NCBI GenBank assembly: GCA_964453435.1
Contig: CAYVQZ010000032.1
Span: 1 to 59,194, forward strand
Source: CAYVQZ01 sp964453435
GTDB lineage: Bacteria; Abyssobacteria; SURF-5
Reading direction: 5' to 3'
DNA length: 59,194 nucleotides
The position numbers and the translations under genes are program-made. Of this stretch, positions 9,143 to 18,927 are shown piece by piece; position 1 is the first letter of the stretch, and every line of letters starts with the position of its first letter. The notes below the pieces were generated by a model. It was not told the DNA's origin and ran no database searches. It saw only the letters and a program-made list of their open reading frames with translations.

Positions 9143-9688
9143 TCAAAGCCCCAAGTCCTTGGAAACACCTTGCATCGCCCCAAGGCAGATTCCGACAAAT
9201 TCTTCCAGCGAAATTCCCAAATCCTCGCATTTCCGGATTTGGTCTCGATTTGCCCCGGCTGCGAATCGTTTTTCCTTATAGCGATTCATAACAAACTGAA
9301 CATCCACATTTTCCAGTTTTTTCGTCGGATGCATCAGTGCTGCCGCAACGATGAGACCGGTAAGGGGGTCAACGGCATAGAGCGCGCAATCCATTTTGGT
9401 GGATATCTCGCCATGTCCCGCATGAGCCTTTATGGCATTCAATATTTCAGTGGACACATCACGGTCTCGAAGCATTTCTGCTGTCAGGAATCCATGCCGC
9501 GGGAAATCATCTACCGTCTGGTCATAGTCGAGATCGTGAAGCAGCCCTGCCAGCGACCACTCTTCTTCACTCTCTTCCAGACGGTTTGCCAGCGCGCGCA
9601 TACAAGCCTCCGTCGCCAACATATGTTTACACAGATTCTTCGTCGTCACCTTTTCCTTCATAAGTTCAAGCGCTTCGCTCCGATTCAT
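9143..9688 (-). CDS. HD-domain phosphohydrolase-like protein
   Basis: 181 residues from ATG 9688, preceded by AAAGAGG at good spacing; a TTG 33 bases upstream is weaker. It is a single HD domain: a first His in HMLATEACMRALA, the HD pair in LAGLLHDLDYD near residue 60, a further His in KAHAGHGE, and the final Asp in ALYAVDPLTGLI. This subfamily has no fixed substrate; related proteins cut nucleotides or phosphate esters. It is packed between hyuA and hyuB (5 bases before hyuB), so co-expression with the hydantoinase is nearly certain, but why is unknown. Confidence 0.8.
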   Translation of the reverse strand: MNRSEALELMKEKVTTKNLCKHMLATEACMRALANRLEESEEEWSLAGLLHDLDYDQTVDDFPRHGFLTAEMLRDRDVSTEILNAIKAHAGHGEISTKMDCALYAVDPLTGLIVAAALMHPTKKLENVDVQFVMNRYKEKRFAAGANRDQIRKCEDLGISLEEFVGICLGAMQGVSKDLGL

Positions 9689-9741
9689 CAGCACACCTCT
9701 TTGATAAGCGACCTTTACCAAGTCAATGCGTCAGGGCAACC

Positions 9742-11718
9742 TCAATATGAAGTCATTATTATGTTTCCATACAGGTCCACCTTCGCCTGAAAATCCGGCG
9801 GGACAACCGTCGTGGTGCTCAGTTCAATGACGACGGCAGGTCCCGAGAATCGATTACCCGGCTGCAACTTCTGCCTGTCATAAATCACCGAATCGAATCG
9901 CTTCCCTCCGAAAACCATTTGTCCGGCGCCCAGAACGGCCTCCTCCGGAATCTTATCGATTTCTTCCGCGGGGGCTAACCTCGGCCGATTCACTGCTCCC
10001 CTGGCGCACAACCTGATATTTACCAGCTCCACTGGCCATTTTTGATTCGAGTATCCGTATCTGCGGTTGTGCTCGGAATGAAAAGCGAAAACGAAATCCT
10101 TTGCAGCAGGAATCATGACTTCGTAGGACTGCCCCACGTACCGGAAGTCCAGAAACCTGTCGAGCCGGACTCGCTCAGGCGAAAATCCCTCGCTTGTCAG
10201 CACTTCGTTTGCCTGTTGTTCGAGCGGATGAAAAAGCCTGTCTAAATCTTCTACAGTGACATCTGCGGCTTTAAGGAGAACCGTTTGTGAAAAATCCTTT
10301 TTTACATCGGCCATGAGCAAGCCAAATGCTGAAAGGACACCGGCGTTATGAGGAATTACGATGTTCGGAATTGACAAGGCGCGGGCCAATTCACATGCGT
10401 GCATGGGACCGGCCCCACCAAACGCGACGAGCGAGAACCTTCGTGGGTCATGCCCACGTTCGACCGATATTACGCGAATCGCCCGCTCCATCGTTGTATT
10501 TGCAATTCTTATAATGCCTTCGGCCGCTTCCTCGGGAGCCAACCCCAAAAGTTTCGAAAATTCTATCAAGCATTGTTGAGCCCGCTCAACATCAAGCCGC
10601 ATTGCGCCTCCGAGAAATCGGTCGGAAAGCATCCGACCGAGACAGAGGTTCGCGTCGGTTACGGTCAACTCTCTGGACCCGAGTCCATAGCACACCGGCC
10701 CGGGGTCTGCGCCTGCGCTTCGAGGTCCCACATGAAGAGAGCCTGCCGAATCCCGCCATGCGACAGAACCCCCGCCCGCACCGACGGTCTGTATGTCAAT
10801 CATTGGAATACCAACCGGACAGTCCGCGATTACTGATTGTGTCCTGACAGATATTTTCCCGTCGCAAAGACTCACATCGGTTGAGGTTCCTCCCATGTCG
10901 AGCGTGATGGCGCGGTCGTACCCCGCAGTGCGAGCGACTTCGAAAGCGCCCACGACACCGGCTGCCGGCCCCGAGAGGATGGTTTGCACCGACTCATGGC
11001 GGGCTCGAGCAGCCGAGATCGAACCGCCATTCGATTGCATAATCCTGAGTTGAACAGAGCTTGGCAAATTGGATTCCACAGAATGCAGATACTTGTCCAT
11101 TCCGGGCGAGACATAGGCGTTTACCGACGTTGTGCTGAAGCGTTCATATTCACGGTACTCGGGAAGCACTTGGTGGGAGGCAGAGACAGGGATGCCGGTC
11201 TTTTCGAGTATCTCCGCCGCGAAACATTCATTTGTCGGGTTCGCATAGGAATGGAGAAAGCAAAGCGCTATTGAATCATATCCGCCTCGAAGAATTCTTT
11301 CGGCGATTTCTCCGATTTCCGACGGTACCGGTTGTTTGTGAACGGTTCCGTCGTATAAAGAACGTTCGTTGACGCCGAAGATGTTTTGCCGCGAGACCAA
11401 GGGAGGAAGTTTTTCCACATTAAAATCGTAAAGCGAGGGTCTGGTCTGACGGCCAATCTCCAGTATGCTCTCGAAACCGGCAGTGGTTACAAGCGCCACG
11501 TTGGCCCCCCTCCTCTCGAGCATGGCATTGGTGGCCACCGTCGAGCCATGAGTGATCTCATCGGGGAGCAATGTGCGGCAGAGAACGCTTACTCCCTTGA
11601 GGAAAGCTTCGGCCGGGTTTCGGGGGGTCGAAGAAATCTTGTGTATCCTGATGGACTCCGGTTCTGCAAGAACGAGGTCGGTGAAGGTTCCGCCGGTATC
11701 GATACCGAGAACTGGCAT
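9742..11718 (-). CDS. hyuA: hydantoinase A / 5-oxoprolinase-type alpha subunit
   Basis: 658 residues, the normal length. It starts with the ASKHA nucleotide-binding motif MPVLGIDTGGTFTDLVL, has the family segment DEITHGSTVATNAMLERRGA near residue 60, a second phosphate loop ITLDMGGTSTDVSLCDG near 280 and GAGGGSVAWRDSAGSLHVGP near 315. It is the ATP-using subunit that partners HyuB. It begins only 6 bases after the end of the endonuclease V gene, so nfi-hyuA-HD-hyuB-VWA-Gfo-galK form one dense run. Confidence 0.9.
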   Translation of the reverse strand: MPVLGIDTGGTFTDLVLAEPESIRIHKISSTPRNPAEAFLKGVSVLCRTLLPDEITHGSTVATNAMLERRGANVALVTTAGFESILEIGRQTRPSLYDFNVEKLPPLVSRQNIFGVNERSLYDGTVHKQPVPSEIGEIAERILRGGYDSIALCFLHSYANPTNECFAAEILEKTGIPVSASHQVLPEYREYERFSTTSVNAYVSPGMDKYLHSVESNLPSSVQLRIMQSNGGSISAARARHESVQTILSGPAAGVVGAFEVARTAGYDRAITLDMGGTSTDVSLCDGKISVRTQSVIADCPVGIPMIDIQTVGAGGGSVAWRDSAGSLHVGPRSAGADPGPVCYGLGSRELTVTDANLCLGRMLSDRFLGGAMRLDVERAQQCLIEFSKLLGLAPEEAAEGIIRIANTTMERAIRVISVERGHDPRRFSLVAFGGAGPMHACELARALSIPNIVIPHNAGVLSAFGLLMADVKKDFSQTVLLKAADVTVEDLDRLFHPLEQQANEVLTSEGFSPERVRLDRFLDFRYVGQSYEVMIPAAKDFVFAFHSEHNRRYGYSNQKWPVELVNIRLCARGAVNRPRLAPAEEIDKIPEEAVLGAGQMVFGGKRFDSVIYDRQKLQPGNRFSGPAVVIELSTTTVVPPDFQAKVDLYGNIIMTSY

Positions 11719-11724
11719 GGGTGG

Positions 11725-12429
11725 CTACCGGTTTTTGCGTCTTCCCTGAAGCGTATCCCTTCTCAGCGCCGAAGTTACCAGGCGATGCGCTCTGCGGGTT
11801 GGCTCCGGCAGTCTGTATCCTTTCGTGCATCGGAGCACCACCCGCCTTGCTGCCCCAAGAGTTATCATGTGGCCCACTGACACAAACACCGGTTTCACTC
11901 CCTTTCGTGTTCGCACCACCGCCCCAATCGTCTTTCCGTCCAGTTTCAGCGAGGCGTAATTGCCGATATCCGGGCCGATAGGACCATGCGTACCGCAAAG
12001 CCGGCTTTTGGCGCATCCGATCGAAGGTATCTCGAAAAGCAAGCCCAAGTGAGACGCAAGCCCGAAACCGCGGGGGTGGGCGACACCTTGCCCGTCGCAT
12101 ATTAGAATGTCAGGCTTCAAGTTCAGCTTCTGAAATGCCTTTGCGATGCCCGGAGCTTCCCGAAAACTGAGCAACCCGGGAATGTAGGGAAAGGTCGCTT
12201 TCGCCTTAACACTGACCTCCTCGATGGGCGCCATATCCGGATACCGGAACACTGAGATTGCCGCGTAGAGCGTGTTGTTTCGCTTGTCATACGAGACATC
12301 GGCCCCGGCAACCGTTCGCGTCCTTTTTGCTAAAGGGGCGAACCTGACCTCGCGGCAGAGCTCGCTCTGGATGGAAACGGCCTCTTGATATGTGACATTC
12401 CAATCGTGTAATTGTTTGACCTCAACCAC
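11725..12429 (-). CDS. nfi: endonuclease V
   Basis: 234 residues with a GTG start. It cuts DNA (or RNA) one bond 3' of deoxyinosine and starts repair of deaminated adenine. The catalytic acidic residues sit in the expected motifs: AGADVSYDKRN near residue 42, PYIPGLLSFREAP near 85, and DILICDGQGVAHPRGFGLA near 107; the conserved late His is in VSVGHMITL. Length and order are standard. It is first of a close run with hyuA, which looks like simple genome packing rather than a shared pathway. Confidence 0.93.
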   Translation of the reverse strand: MVEVKQLHDWNVTYQEAVSIQSELCREVRFAPLAKRTRTVAGADVSYDKRNNTLYAAISVFRYPDMAPIEEVSVKAKATFPYIPGLLSFREAPGIAKAFQKLNLKPDILICDGQGVAHPRGFGLASHLGLLFEIPSIGCAKSRLCGTHGPIGPDIGNYASLKLDGKTIGAVVRTRKGVKPVFVSVGHMITLGAARRVVLRCTKGYRLPEPTRRAHRLVTSALRRDTLQGRRKNR

Positions 12430-12615
12430 AGTCGGAACCCGGTCACAAAATGGTTTGCGATGGAAAATTGCTACGATATGTCAATTCAAGTCTCTCCTTT
12501 TTATTATGCTTTTCTCCCGGCCCGATTCGGGAATGCAAATATCGACGCAGGCGGCTCCCTCGACAGTTTGGCGCGATTCAGAACGATTGTCTGAAATGAA
12601 CTACGCCATGGGCTG

Positions 12616-13566
12616 TCACATTTTGATCAGGACTTTCAGAGTTCCCGGTTTGGAGGCGAATTCAAAAGCTTCCAACGCCTTTTCAACCGGGAATGTCTTC
12701 GCTATCAAATCGGCTACTCGGATGGCGCCGTCCGAAAGCGCTCGCAAGGCCGGTTTGAACGGTCCGCAGCGGGAACCCAGGACCGTAACCTCATTAATAA
12801 CGAGAGGAGCAAGATTAATCGAGAACCGGGCAGTCACGGTGCTCTTAACCACTATCGTCCCGCGAGGTCTCACCAGTTCGAGCGCCATCTCAAAGCCTTC
12901 GGTTGAGCCGGTACAATCAACAACTATGTCGGCCTGAGCCGCGTGCATCTCATTCGCAAGCATCGTCTTCACCGACCACTTTCGTGCCAGGGATAGCTTT
13001 TCGGGCGAACGGCCCAAAAGGAGAACATCCGCCTTCGCCGTCTTCAGAACCTGTGCGACAAGGAGACCGAGTTTGCCGTCGCCGAGGACGATTGCTCTTT
13101 GTCCGGGTTGCACCGGCAGTTGCGCCGGGATTTCGAAAGCCGCCGCCAGAGGCTCACAGAAGACGGCCCTTTCGTCGGGTAGATTGGGAGGCGCCTCGTG
13201 GAGGTTCGAATCGGGAAGAGTGCAGTAATCGGCCATCGCGCCGGGATGCCCCATTATGCCCAGAACCGTCCGGTTTCTGCAATGCGTGCGCATGCCGGAA
13301 TTACAGAGCTCGCAGTCGCCGCAGCTCAAATTGATATCGCCAACGACTCGCTTGCCGACAAGCCGTGAATTATCGCTCTGCTCAACCACTCCGACGAATT
13401 CATGCCCGATTATTCCCGAATATCCCATGTAGCCTTTAATAATTTCGAGATCGGTATTGCAGATGCCCGCGACTCGAACGCGTATGAGCGACTCCCCGGG
13501 CTTTCTTAGAGGTTCCGGATAGTCTGTCGCAAGCTTCAGTTCTCCATCAAATACTATTGCTCGCAT
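12616..13566 (-). CDS. zinc-containing alcohol dehydrogenase (MDR superfamily)
   Basis: 316 residues, slightly shorter than the usual 340-350. Catalytic zinc ligands are visible as CNTDLEIIKG (Cys) and GIIGHEFVGVVE (His-Glu). The structural-zinc lobe has four cysteines in LSCGDCELCNSGMRTHC. The Rossmann motif is AIVLGDGKLGLLVAQ near residue 160, which reads GDGKLG. It should be an NAD(P)-dependent oxidoreductase of an alcohol or polyol; the substrate is unknown. It is 26 bases from prs on the same strand. Confidence 0.87.
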   Translation of the reverse strand: MRAIVFDGELKLATDYPEPLRKPGESLIRVRVAGICNTDLEIIKGYMGYSGIIGHEFVGVVEQSDNSRLVGKRVVGDINLSCGDCELCNSGMRTHCRNRTVLGIMGHPGAMADYCTLPDSNLHEAPPNLPDERAVFCEPLAAAFEIPAQLPVQPGQRAIVLGDGKLGLLVAQVLKTAKADVLLLGRSPEKLSLARKWSVKTMLANEMHAAQADIVVDCTGSTEGFEMALELVRPRGTIVVKSTVTARFSINLAPLVINEVTVLGSRCGPFKPALRALSDGAIRVADLIAKTFPVEKALEAFEFASKPGTLKVLIKM

Positions 13567-13592
13567 GCGATATCCAGAGCACGGACCGGAGT

Positions 13593-14534
13593 TCAGCGGA
13601 ACAGAGCGCTTACGGATTCGCCGTCATGAATGCGCTTAATTGCCTCGGAGAACAACGGCGCCACCGAGAGAACGGTAACCCTGTCCAGCTTTTTCTCCGG
13701 TGGAACGGGAACCGTGTTGGTGACAACGAGTTCCTTGAGTTTCGAGCTTCCGACTTTTTTCACGGCGTCACCGACAAGGACAGGATGTACGATTCCCGCC
13801 GACACCTCTTGCGCTCCAAAGTTGAGGAGTTCGCTGGCAGCCTCCACAAGCGTGCCGCCGGTGCTGATTTCGTCATCAAAAATAATGGCCTTTTTCCCTT
13901 TCACTTCTCCCACGATATTTAACACGGCCGCCTTGTCGTCGTCCGCGAAGCGGCGTTTGTCGATAATGGCAAGCGGCAGGTGGAGACGCGATGCATAGTC
14001 CGCAGTCATTTTCACACCACCCGCGTCCGCTGCGATTACAACGTAGTCGTCATCCAATTTCGCCGCAAAATAATCGCACAGAATGGGAAGAGCCTGCAAC
14101 TGGTCCGCAGGTATCCGGCAGAACCCCTGAATCTGAGGGGAGTGAAGGTCCATAGTCAGGATTCGGTTTGCGCCGGCGGTTTCAAGCAGGTCCGCAACCA
14201 GCCGGGCCGTGATCGAGATACGCGGCTCATCCTTCTTGTCGGATCGCGCATATGGATAATAGGGAACCACCGCGGTGATCCTGTTGGCCGACGCGTGTTT
14301 CACGGCGTCGATGATAATCAAAAGCTCCATGAGCCCCTCATTTACGGGTATGGTTGAGGGCTGAATAACGAAAACATCCGCATTCCGCACATTTTCCTCA
14401 ATCTTCACCTTGATGTTGTCATTTGCGAATTTGTGAATAGCAATCTGTCCCAGTTCTATCTCGAGGAGACCGCATATCTCCTTTGCCAGTTCAACGTGGG
14501 CACTACCCGAAAAGACTTTCAACTTGTCTCCCAT
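13593..14534 (-). CDS. prs: ribose-phosphate pyrophosphokinase (PRPP synthetase)
   Basis: 313 residues from ATG 14534, which has GATGAGG eight bases upstream; a GTG three codons earlier is possible. It makes PRPP from ribose 5-phosphate and ATP for nucleotide, His and Trp synthesis. Signatures: KLKVFSGSAHVELA at the start, PYYPYARSDKKDEPR (ATP/regulatory loop), DLHSPQIQGF (Mg-binding His), and the PRPP loop IIFDDEISTGGT near residue 215. The short DLETAGANRILTMDLH spacing fits class I enzymes. Confidence 0.96.
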   Translation of the reverse strand: MGDKLKVFSGSAHVELAKEICGLLEIELGQIAIHKFANDNIKVKIEENVRNADVFVIQPSTIPVNEGLMELLIIIDAVKHASANRITAVVPYYPYARSDKKDEPRISITARLVADLLETAGANRILTMDLHSPQIQGFCRIPADQLQALPILCDYFAAKLDDDYVVIAADAGGVKMTADYASRLHLPLAIIDKRRFADDDKAAVLNIVGEVKGKKAIIFDDEISTGGTLVEAASELLNFGAQEVSAGIVHPVLVGDAVKKVGSSKLKELVVTNTVPVPPEKKLDRVTVLSVAPLFSEAIKRIHDGESVSALFR

Positions 14535-14591
14535 CGCAAACACCTCATCCCGCTTGTAAACAGCTTTCCCTTACAGTTCCGCCCAGCTTCC

Positions 14592-15737
14592 CTATCGGTC
14601 CAGAATCACCGCAATGTCCAGCGCAAAGTTTGTGGCCTTCTCGGCTAACGAGAAATCCACGTTCTCGATGGTGTCGGTCGGCCAGTGCCAGTGAGCGATG
14701 CCGTCCGATTCATCCAGACCCATCAAAGTGATGGTCTTGTAGCCGCGGCTCGACGGGACGAGCGCATCAAGCGTCGCCAGTCGATACGCATGGGGGCGAA
14801 CATCGGCATATTCTGCCCGTGATGCCAATCCTTCGGCCACACAAACAAGCTCAGTCGAGGACGGATACAGCGTAAGCATTCCTTCCCCCGTTATGTATCT
14901 CAGTGTGCCCGCGCCAAGATTGTCGAAATTGATAAAATATGTCGTTCCTTGGCTGAGTTCGTACTGGTGCGCTTTCATAAATGAGACCATGCCCATCAGG
15001 TTCACTTCCTCGCATCCCGTAGCAACAAACCACGGCTCAATATTCTTCGGTGGTTCTTTCGCAAGCTTTTCGGCCACACCCAGCATAGCCGCAACCCCGG
15101 ACGCATTATCGGCTGCTCCTTGAACATAATGCCCGAAGACTTCCCGGTGAATCAGCAACACAATCGGAACCAGCATATAAGCGGTGGAAACGGACAGAAT
15201 CCAATAGAGCAGTGTTCCGCCTCCGCCAAAGCAACGAATGAGCAGCGTTTCGGTCAATACCGCCATCATGACGACGGAAACAACAAACGAACTGCGAAAT
15301 GACCCGACAAGCGAGGGATGAAAGCTGAGCCCGCTTTTGGAGGAATCGTAATGAGCAACGAAGACAAGTTTCTTGCGGGCCGATTCATTCGGAAGTATTC
15401 CGACCACATTTTGCGATGGACGTTTGGGAAGAATGCCAGCGATTGCTTTCCATTTTGATGTGCATTCACCGACGAAAAGCGCAAGCATCAGACCGCATAA
15501 GAGCGCTCCCCATAGTGAATGGTCCCACCCGATCCAGCCCGCAATAAAGAAACCGCAATAAATAATCAGGAAGACCCAGGAAAAAGACGTGTGCGAAACG
15601 AAGTGCTCAAGCTTGGCCTCGAGTCCGTCAGACGCCATCTGTTCGCGTATGTATTCCGCCGCCTGCCTCTCTTGCTCCGTCGTCGAACCCCGATGCGGCC
15701 ATCTGCAAAGCCCTTCAAGGTAGTCGCAGACCGGCAT
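14592..15737 (-). CDS. membrane-bound M28-family zinc peptidase
   Basis: 381 residues. Two hydrophobic blocks near residues 50-90 (SWVFLIIYCGFFIAGWIGW and following) and two near 165-200 make it a membrane protein. The metal ligands of the M28 fold appear in order: His-Asp in FVAHYDSSKSG, Asp in GAADNASGVAAMLG, the Glu-Glu pair in ATGCEEVNLMG, Asp in FINFDNLGAG, and the final His in IAHWHWPTDTIENVD. An aminopeptidase-like activity at the cell envelope is expected; the substrate is unknown. It is separated from prs by 57 bases and followed within 5 bases by the lipid kinase gene. Confidence 0.85.
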   Translation of the reverse strand: MPVCDYLEGLCRWPHRGSTTEQERQAAEYIREQMASDGLEAKLEHFVSHTSFSWVFLIIYCGFFIAGWIGWDHSLWGALLCGLMLALFVGECTSKWKAIAGILPKRPSQNVVGILPNESARKKLVFVAHYDSSKSGLSFHPSLVGSFRSSFVVSVVMMAVLTETLLIRCFGGGGTLLYWILSVSTAYMLVPIVLLIHREVFGHYVQGAADNASGVAAMLGVAEKLAKEPPKNIEPWFVATGCEEVNLMGMVSFMKAHQYELSQGTTYFINFDNLGAGTLRYITGEGMLTLYPSSTELVCVAEGLASRAEYADVRPHAYRLATLDALVPSSRGYKTITLMGLDESDGIAHWHWPTDTIENVDFSLAEKATNFALDIAVILDR

Positions 15738-15742
15738 TGACG

Positions 15743-16681
15743 CTAGCCTCCAATCTTCACGTTCATTGCCGCTGGTATTATATCGAACTTCGCCGGAAGT
15801 CTTCCAATTTGCTCTCCTTCGACATCCAGAAGAACCCTGTCGGGCGAATCAGCGACCACGTGCGCTCCTCTGAGCCATTCGACCTTCGGGTGGTCCATAT
15901 GCCGCCCCCTGTAAATGTCGGGAATATTCGCGAGAGACTCGAACAAACTCATGTGTTCGATTACGAGGATGTCGAACAGACCGTCATCCACCTTCGCCCG
16001 GGGGGCAATCCACATGCCTCCGCCAAAAAACTGGCCGTTCGCGATCACGACATTGTTTATGAGCTTCTCGCATTCATATTGTTCGTCTATTTTGATTTTA
16101 ACAAACTTGCTCTTGTATGTGAAAAGCGTCGTGAGAACGCCATACAGAAAAGAAATGAAACCCCCAAATGCTTTCGTGGTTCGGTTCACTCGTTCGACGG
16201 TCTCTCCACCGATTCCGAAATCTGCGATGTTAATGAAATAACGCTCGATTTGCCCGCCGTCGTCCCCCATGCATGTGAAACGCCCCACGTCGCATTTCCG
16301 AACGTTACGCCCGCGCAAAACACCGGATACACGCTCGATTTCCTTTGGGATTCCCAGCGTTTTGATGAAATCGCTGCCGGTCCCCCGGGATACGACTCCG
16401 AGAACGGCCTCCGGATTTATGGCCGCTCCCGACTCAAAAAAGCCGTTCACCACCTCGTTGATCGTGCCATCGCCCCCGACAGACACGACCATTTCGAATC
16501 CATCGCGCAGGGCCTCCCGGGTGAGCTCACTCGCATGATTGGCGGCTTCGGTGAAGGCCACTTCAAATTCCGGCAGGTCTCGCTCGATGACACCCGCCAG
16601 TTTTTCCCACAATCGGCCCGTCGAGCCATTGGCTGAGGCGGGATTCACGATAAATTTTGTTCGGAAATTCTCAGTGGCCAT
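15743..16681 (-). CDS. diacylglycerol kinase / YegS-type lipid kinase
   Basis: About 312 residues from ATG 16681 (MATENFRTKFIVNPASANGS), the point where family homology begins; an upstream in-frame ATG at 16735 would overlap the mannose synthase gene. The nucleotide-binding motif FIVNPASANGSTGRLW is at the start, the catalytic VSVGGDGTINEVVNGF near residue 60, and the C-terminal ligand region is FDILVIEHMSLFE. It phosphorylates diacylglycerol, sphingoid or a related lipid in the inner membrane. Its place next to a polyprenol-phosphate glycosyltransferase suggests envelope lipid metabolism (inference). Confidence 0.88.
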   Translation of the reverse strand: MATENFRTKFIVNPASANGSTGRLWEKLAGVIERDLPEFEVAFTEAANHASELTREALRDGFEMVVSVGGDGTINEVVNGFFESGAAINPEAVLGVVSRGTGSDFIKTLGIPKEIERVSGVLRGRNVRKCDVGRFTCMGDDGGQIERYFINIADFGIGGETVERVNRTTKAFGGFISFLYGVLTTLFTYKSKFVKIKIDEQYECEKLINNVVIANGQFFGGGMWIAPRAKVDDGLFDILVIEHMSLFESLANIPDIYRGRHMDHPKVEWLRGAHVVADSPDRVLLDVEGEQIGRLPAKFDIIPAAMNVKIGG

Positions 16682-16701
16682 ACTCAGCCAAAAAACCGCA
16701 T

Positions 16702-17421
16702 TCAGGTCTTGTAGAGGCCAAGACGCAGACGCCACACGGCAAATACCGCTTCCAGAATGTCAAGCTTTGACATCTTGGTTTTGCCCGAACGCCTTTCAAA
16801 AAAGATAATTGGAACCTCTCCGATTTTGAAGCCCAATTTATAGGCGCGATACTTCATCTCGACAAGGAATGAATACCCGCGCGCTCTCACCGCGTCAAGG
16901 TTGATTCGTTCGAGCACTTCCCGTCGGTAACAGCAGAATCCGCTCGTGCAATCTCGCAAGGGAAGACCGGTAATGGTGCGGGCGTAGTTGTTCGCAACGA
17001 AGCTGATAAAAAGCCTGCGGATCGGCCAATTTACGACACTTATGCCGCTCAGATATCTGGAGCCCACGACAACGTCATACGTTTCCGCCGCTTTCAAGAA
17101 ATCGGGTAAATACGACGGGCTATGCGAGAAATCGGCATCCATTCCGAAAACCAAGTCTATATCCGAAAGAGCAAGCGCCCTTTTGAACCCATGGATGTAT
17201 GCGGTGCCGAGCCCAAGCTTGCCCGGCCGGGTCTCCAACAAAACGTTCGGATTTTGCTCTGCGAGTCTCCTCACAATCGTACTTGTCCCGTCGGGCGAGT
17301 TATCGTCTACAACCAGCACACGAATATTTTCAACCGACTGAAGCACTTCCCCGATAAGTCTCTCGATGTTGTCGGCTTCGTTGTATGTCGGTATTATCAC
17401 CAAGGGTCTGGGGGGAGACAT
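16702..17421 (-). CDS. polyprenol-phosphate mannose/glucose synthase (GT2)
   Basis: 239 residues, the length of a single-domain dolichol-phosphate-mannose synthase. It begins PLVIIPTYNEADNIERLIGEV, has the nucleotide-binding VLVVDDNSPDGTSTIV and the metal-binding acidic motif FGMDADFSHSPSYLP near residue 93; RDCTSGFCCYRREVLE and EVPIIFFERRSGKTKMS are typical acceptor-side segments. It moves mannose (or another hexose) from a GDP- or UDP-sugar to undecaprenyl/polyprenyl phosphate. No fused membrane domain (Dpm3-like) is present. Confidence 0.92.
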   Translation of the reverse strand: MSPPRPLVIIPTYNEADNIERLIGEVLQSVENIRVLVVDDNSPDGTSTIVRRLAEQNPNVLLETRPGKLGLGTAYIHGFKRALALSDIDLVFGMDADFSHSPSYLPDFLKAAETYDVVVGSRYLSGISVVNWPIRRLFISFVANNYARTITGLPLRDCTSGFCCYRREVLERINLDAVRARGYSFLVEMKYRAYKLGFKIGEVPIIFFERRSGKTKMSKLDILEAVFAVWRLRLGLYKT

Positions 17422-17564
17422 GGATAGTGGCTTCCTTTATTTGCTTGCGCCGACTTGAGGTTGACCGTAACAGACAGAAACAAGTTACCAGGAGCGGGAC
17501 GGGCCGAATTATATCCCGGTGACGGAAAACATGTCAAGAAACGAGGTTCAGAATTGCCCTGACC

Positions 17565-18728
17565 TCAATTGCCTTTCGGACCAATGATACCCTCACCGAT
17601 AAGATAATCCGCCAACAACTCGGCCCGGATTCTGTTCCCCCCGCGCGTGAAATGGATTCCGTCCAAAAAATAGATTCGGTCAATAGACATAATTTTCGCA
17701 AAATCAAACACTTTCATCTCATCCGAAAAACTTCTGACAACGTTGTTGTGTTCGTCTATTCCCCTCCTGCATTCGAGGCTGGAGGCCGCAGGGTCTTTGA
17801 AAAAGGGGGAGTATGCAAATGTTGAGAAAACAACTTCCACATTGTTTTCCGTCGCCACAGCAACAAGGTTGCGCAAATTCGACTTGAAATACTTCGGCGG
17901 ATTCGCATCGAGCATTTTGCGCGCAGGCACTTCCAGAAAGAATCCTTCCGGATAGCGTCCCAGCATGTGTTGGGTCGTATGTTGGCCCGCGTACCAAGTC
18001 GGCGGCCGCTCGATTAAAGTCCAGTCAAGGGAACTGTGAGGCTGTGCGCGACCGAGGCGTATCAGGAATGTCCTCACGAGTGTGCTGTGATGCCAAACCG
18101 GAGGCATGCGCACAGCGGAGACACTGGCAATCCTGGCGCCCGAGTTGTCGGCCCTGTATGCGGATGGCGACCACACCATTCTCGGATAGACATCGTTGAT
18201 TGCATGATAAACGATTATGAGGTCGGGGTTTACCTCAAGCACGCGGAACTGGAAATTGATAAGCGTCTCCCATGATGTATAGCTTCCGGCGCCGGCATTA
18301 ACCACTTCAACCTTGGAATAGCCCCTTTCATGAAGAACCTCCTGAAGCTGATAGGGATATGCGTCTTTGTAGTCGTCGGTCAACCCGTGAGTGGTGGAAC
18401 CGCCGACACACGCTACTCTGAAAATTCCTTCCGGCTTCTCTATTGCCACCTCCTCGCCACGAAAACCTAATGAGTTGTGCTTGTCGGCAACACGCTTGAA
18501 ATTCGGCGTCGGGTAGAAGCCCAGATATCTGTGAGGCGAGTACTTCTGCTGCGCCCCATCTCCTCCGTGTCGGGAAACAAGTTGCCGGTAAGACGCGTAT
18601 CGCTTGAAATACTCGTCACCTGCAAAATACAGCAGGTGTATTTGAAAGAGTGCCTCCAGGACGGCAAAAGTAAAGAAGACCGAAACAACCAGCAGAAATA
18701 CTTTCGAGAGCACACTCTCGATTCTCAT
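17565..18728 (-). CDS. SGNH/GDSL-family hydrolase, membrane anchored
   Basis: 387 residues. A single N-terminal hydrophobic helix (VFLLVVSVFFTFAVLEALF) anchors it. Block I is RVACVGGSTTHGLT, with Ser as nucleophile; block III is HAINDVYPR; block V is LDGIHFTRGGN with the catalytic Asp and His. These enzymes remove acetyl or acyl groups from sugars or lipids. It follows the carbamoyltransferase gene on the same strand by about 200 bases. SGNH proteins of this form commonly accompany NodU-type carbamoyltransferases with SxtJ and DUF5989 proteins, so a role in the same decoration pathway is likely. Confidence 0.83.
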   Translation of the reverse strand: MRIESVLSKVFLLVVSVFFTFAVLEALFQIHLLYFAGDEYFKRYASYRQLVSRHGGDGAQQKYSPHRYLGFYPTPNFKRVADKHNSLGFRGEEVAIEKPEGIFRVACVGGSTTHGLTDDYKDAYPYQLQEVLHERGYSKVEVVNAGAGSYTSWETLINFQFRVLEVNPDLIIVYHAINDVYPRMVWSPSAYRADNSGARIASVSAVRMPPVWHHSTLVRTFLIRLGRAQPHSSLDWTLIERPPTWYAGQHTTQHMLGRYPEGFFLEVPARKMLDANPPKYFKSNLRNLVAVATENNVEVVFSTFAYSPFFKDPAASSLECRRGIDEHNNVVRSFSDEMKVFDFAKIMSIDRIYFLDGIHFTRGGNRIRAELLADYLIGEGIIGPKGN

Positions 18729-18927
18729 ATTCGCATTACCTCTTGCAGCAATTCAATAGGGCAAAATAGGCGATTCCAGAACGACGCCGTCAGGAACCGC
18801 CGGTTAAATATTGAATGTGCCCGAATGTCAGAAGTTTTTCCGAAACGCCTGCGGAACCGTGAGCGTTTCGCATGATTGCCCTTTTTGCCGAAATGCCGGA
18901 CACGCTCCGAGCCTCACATCCCGGAAA

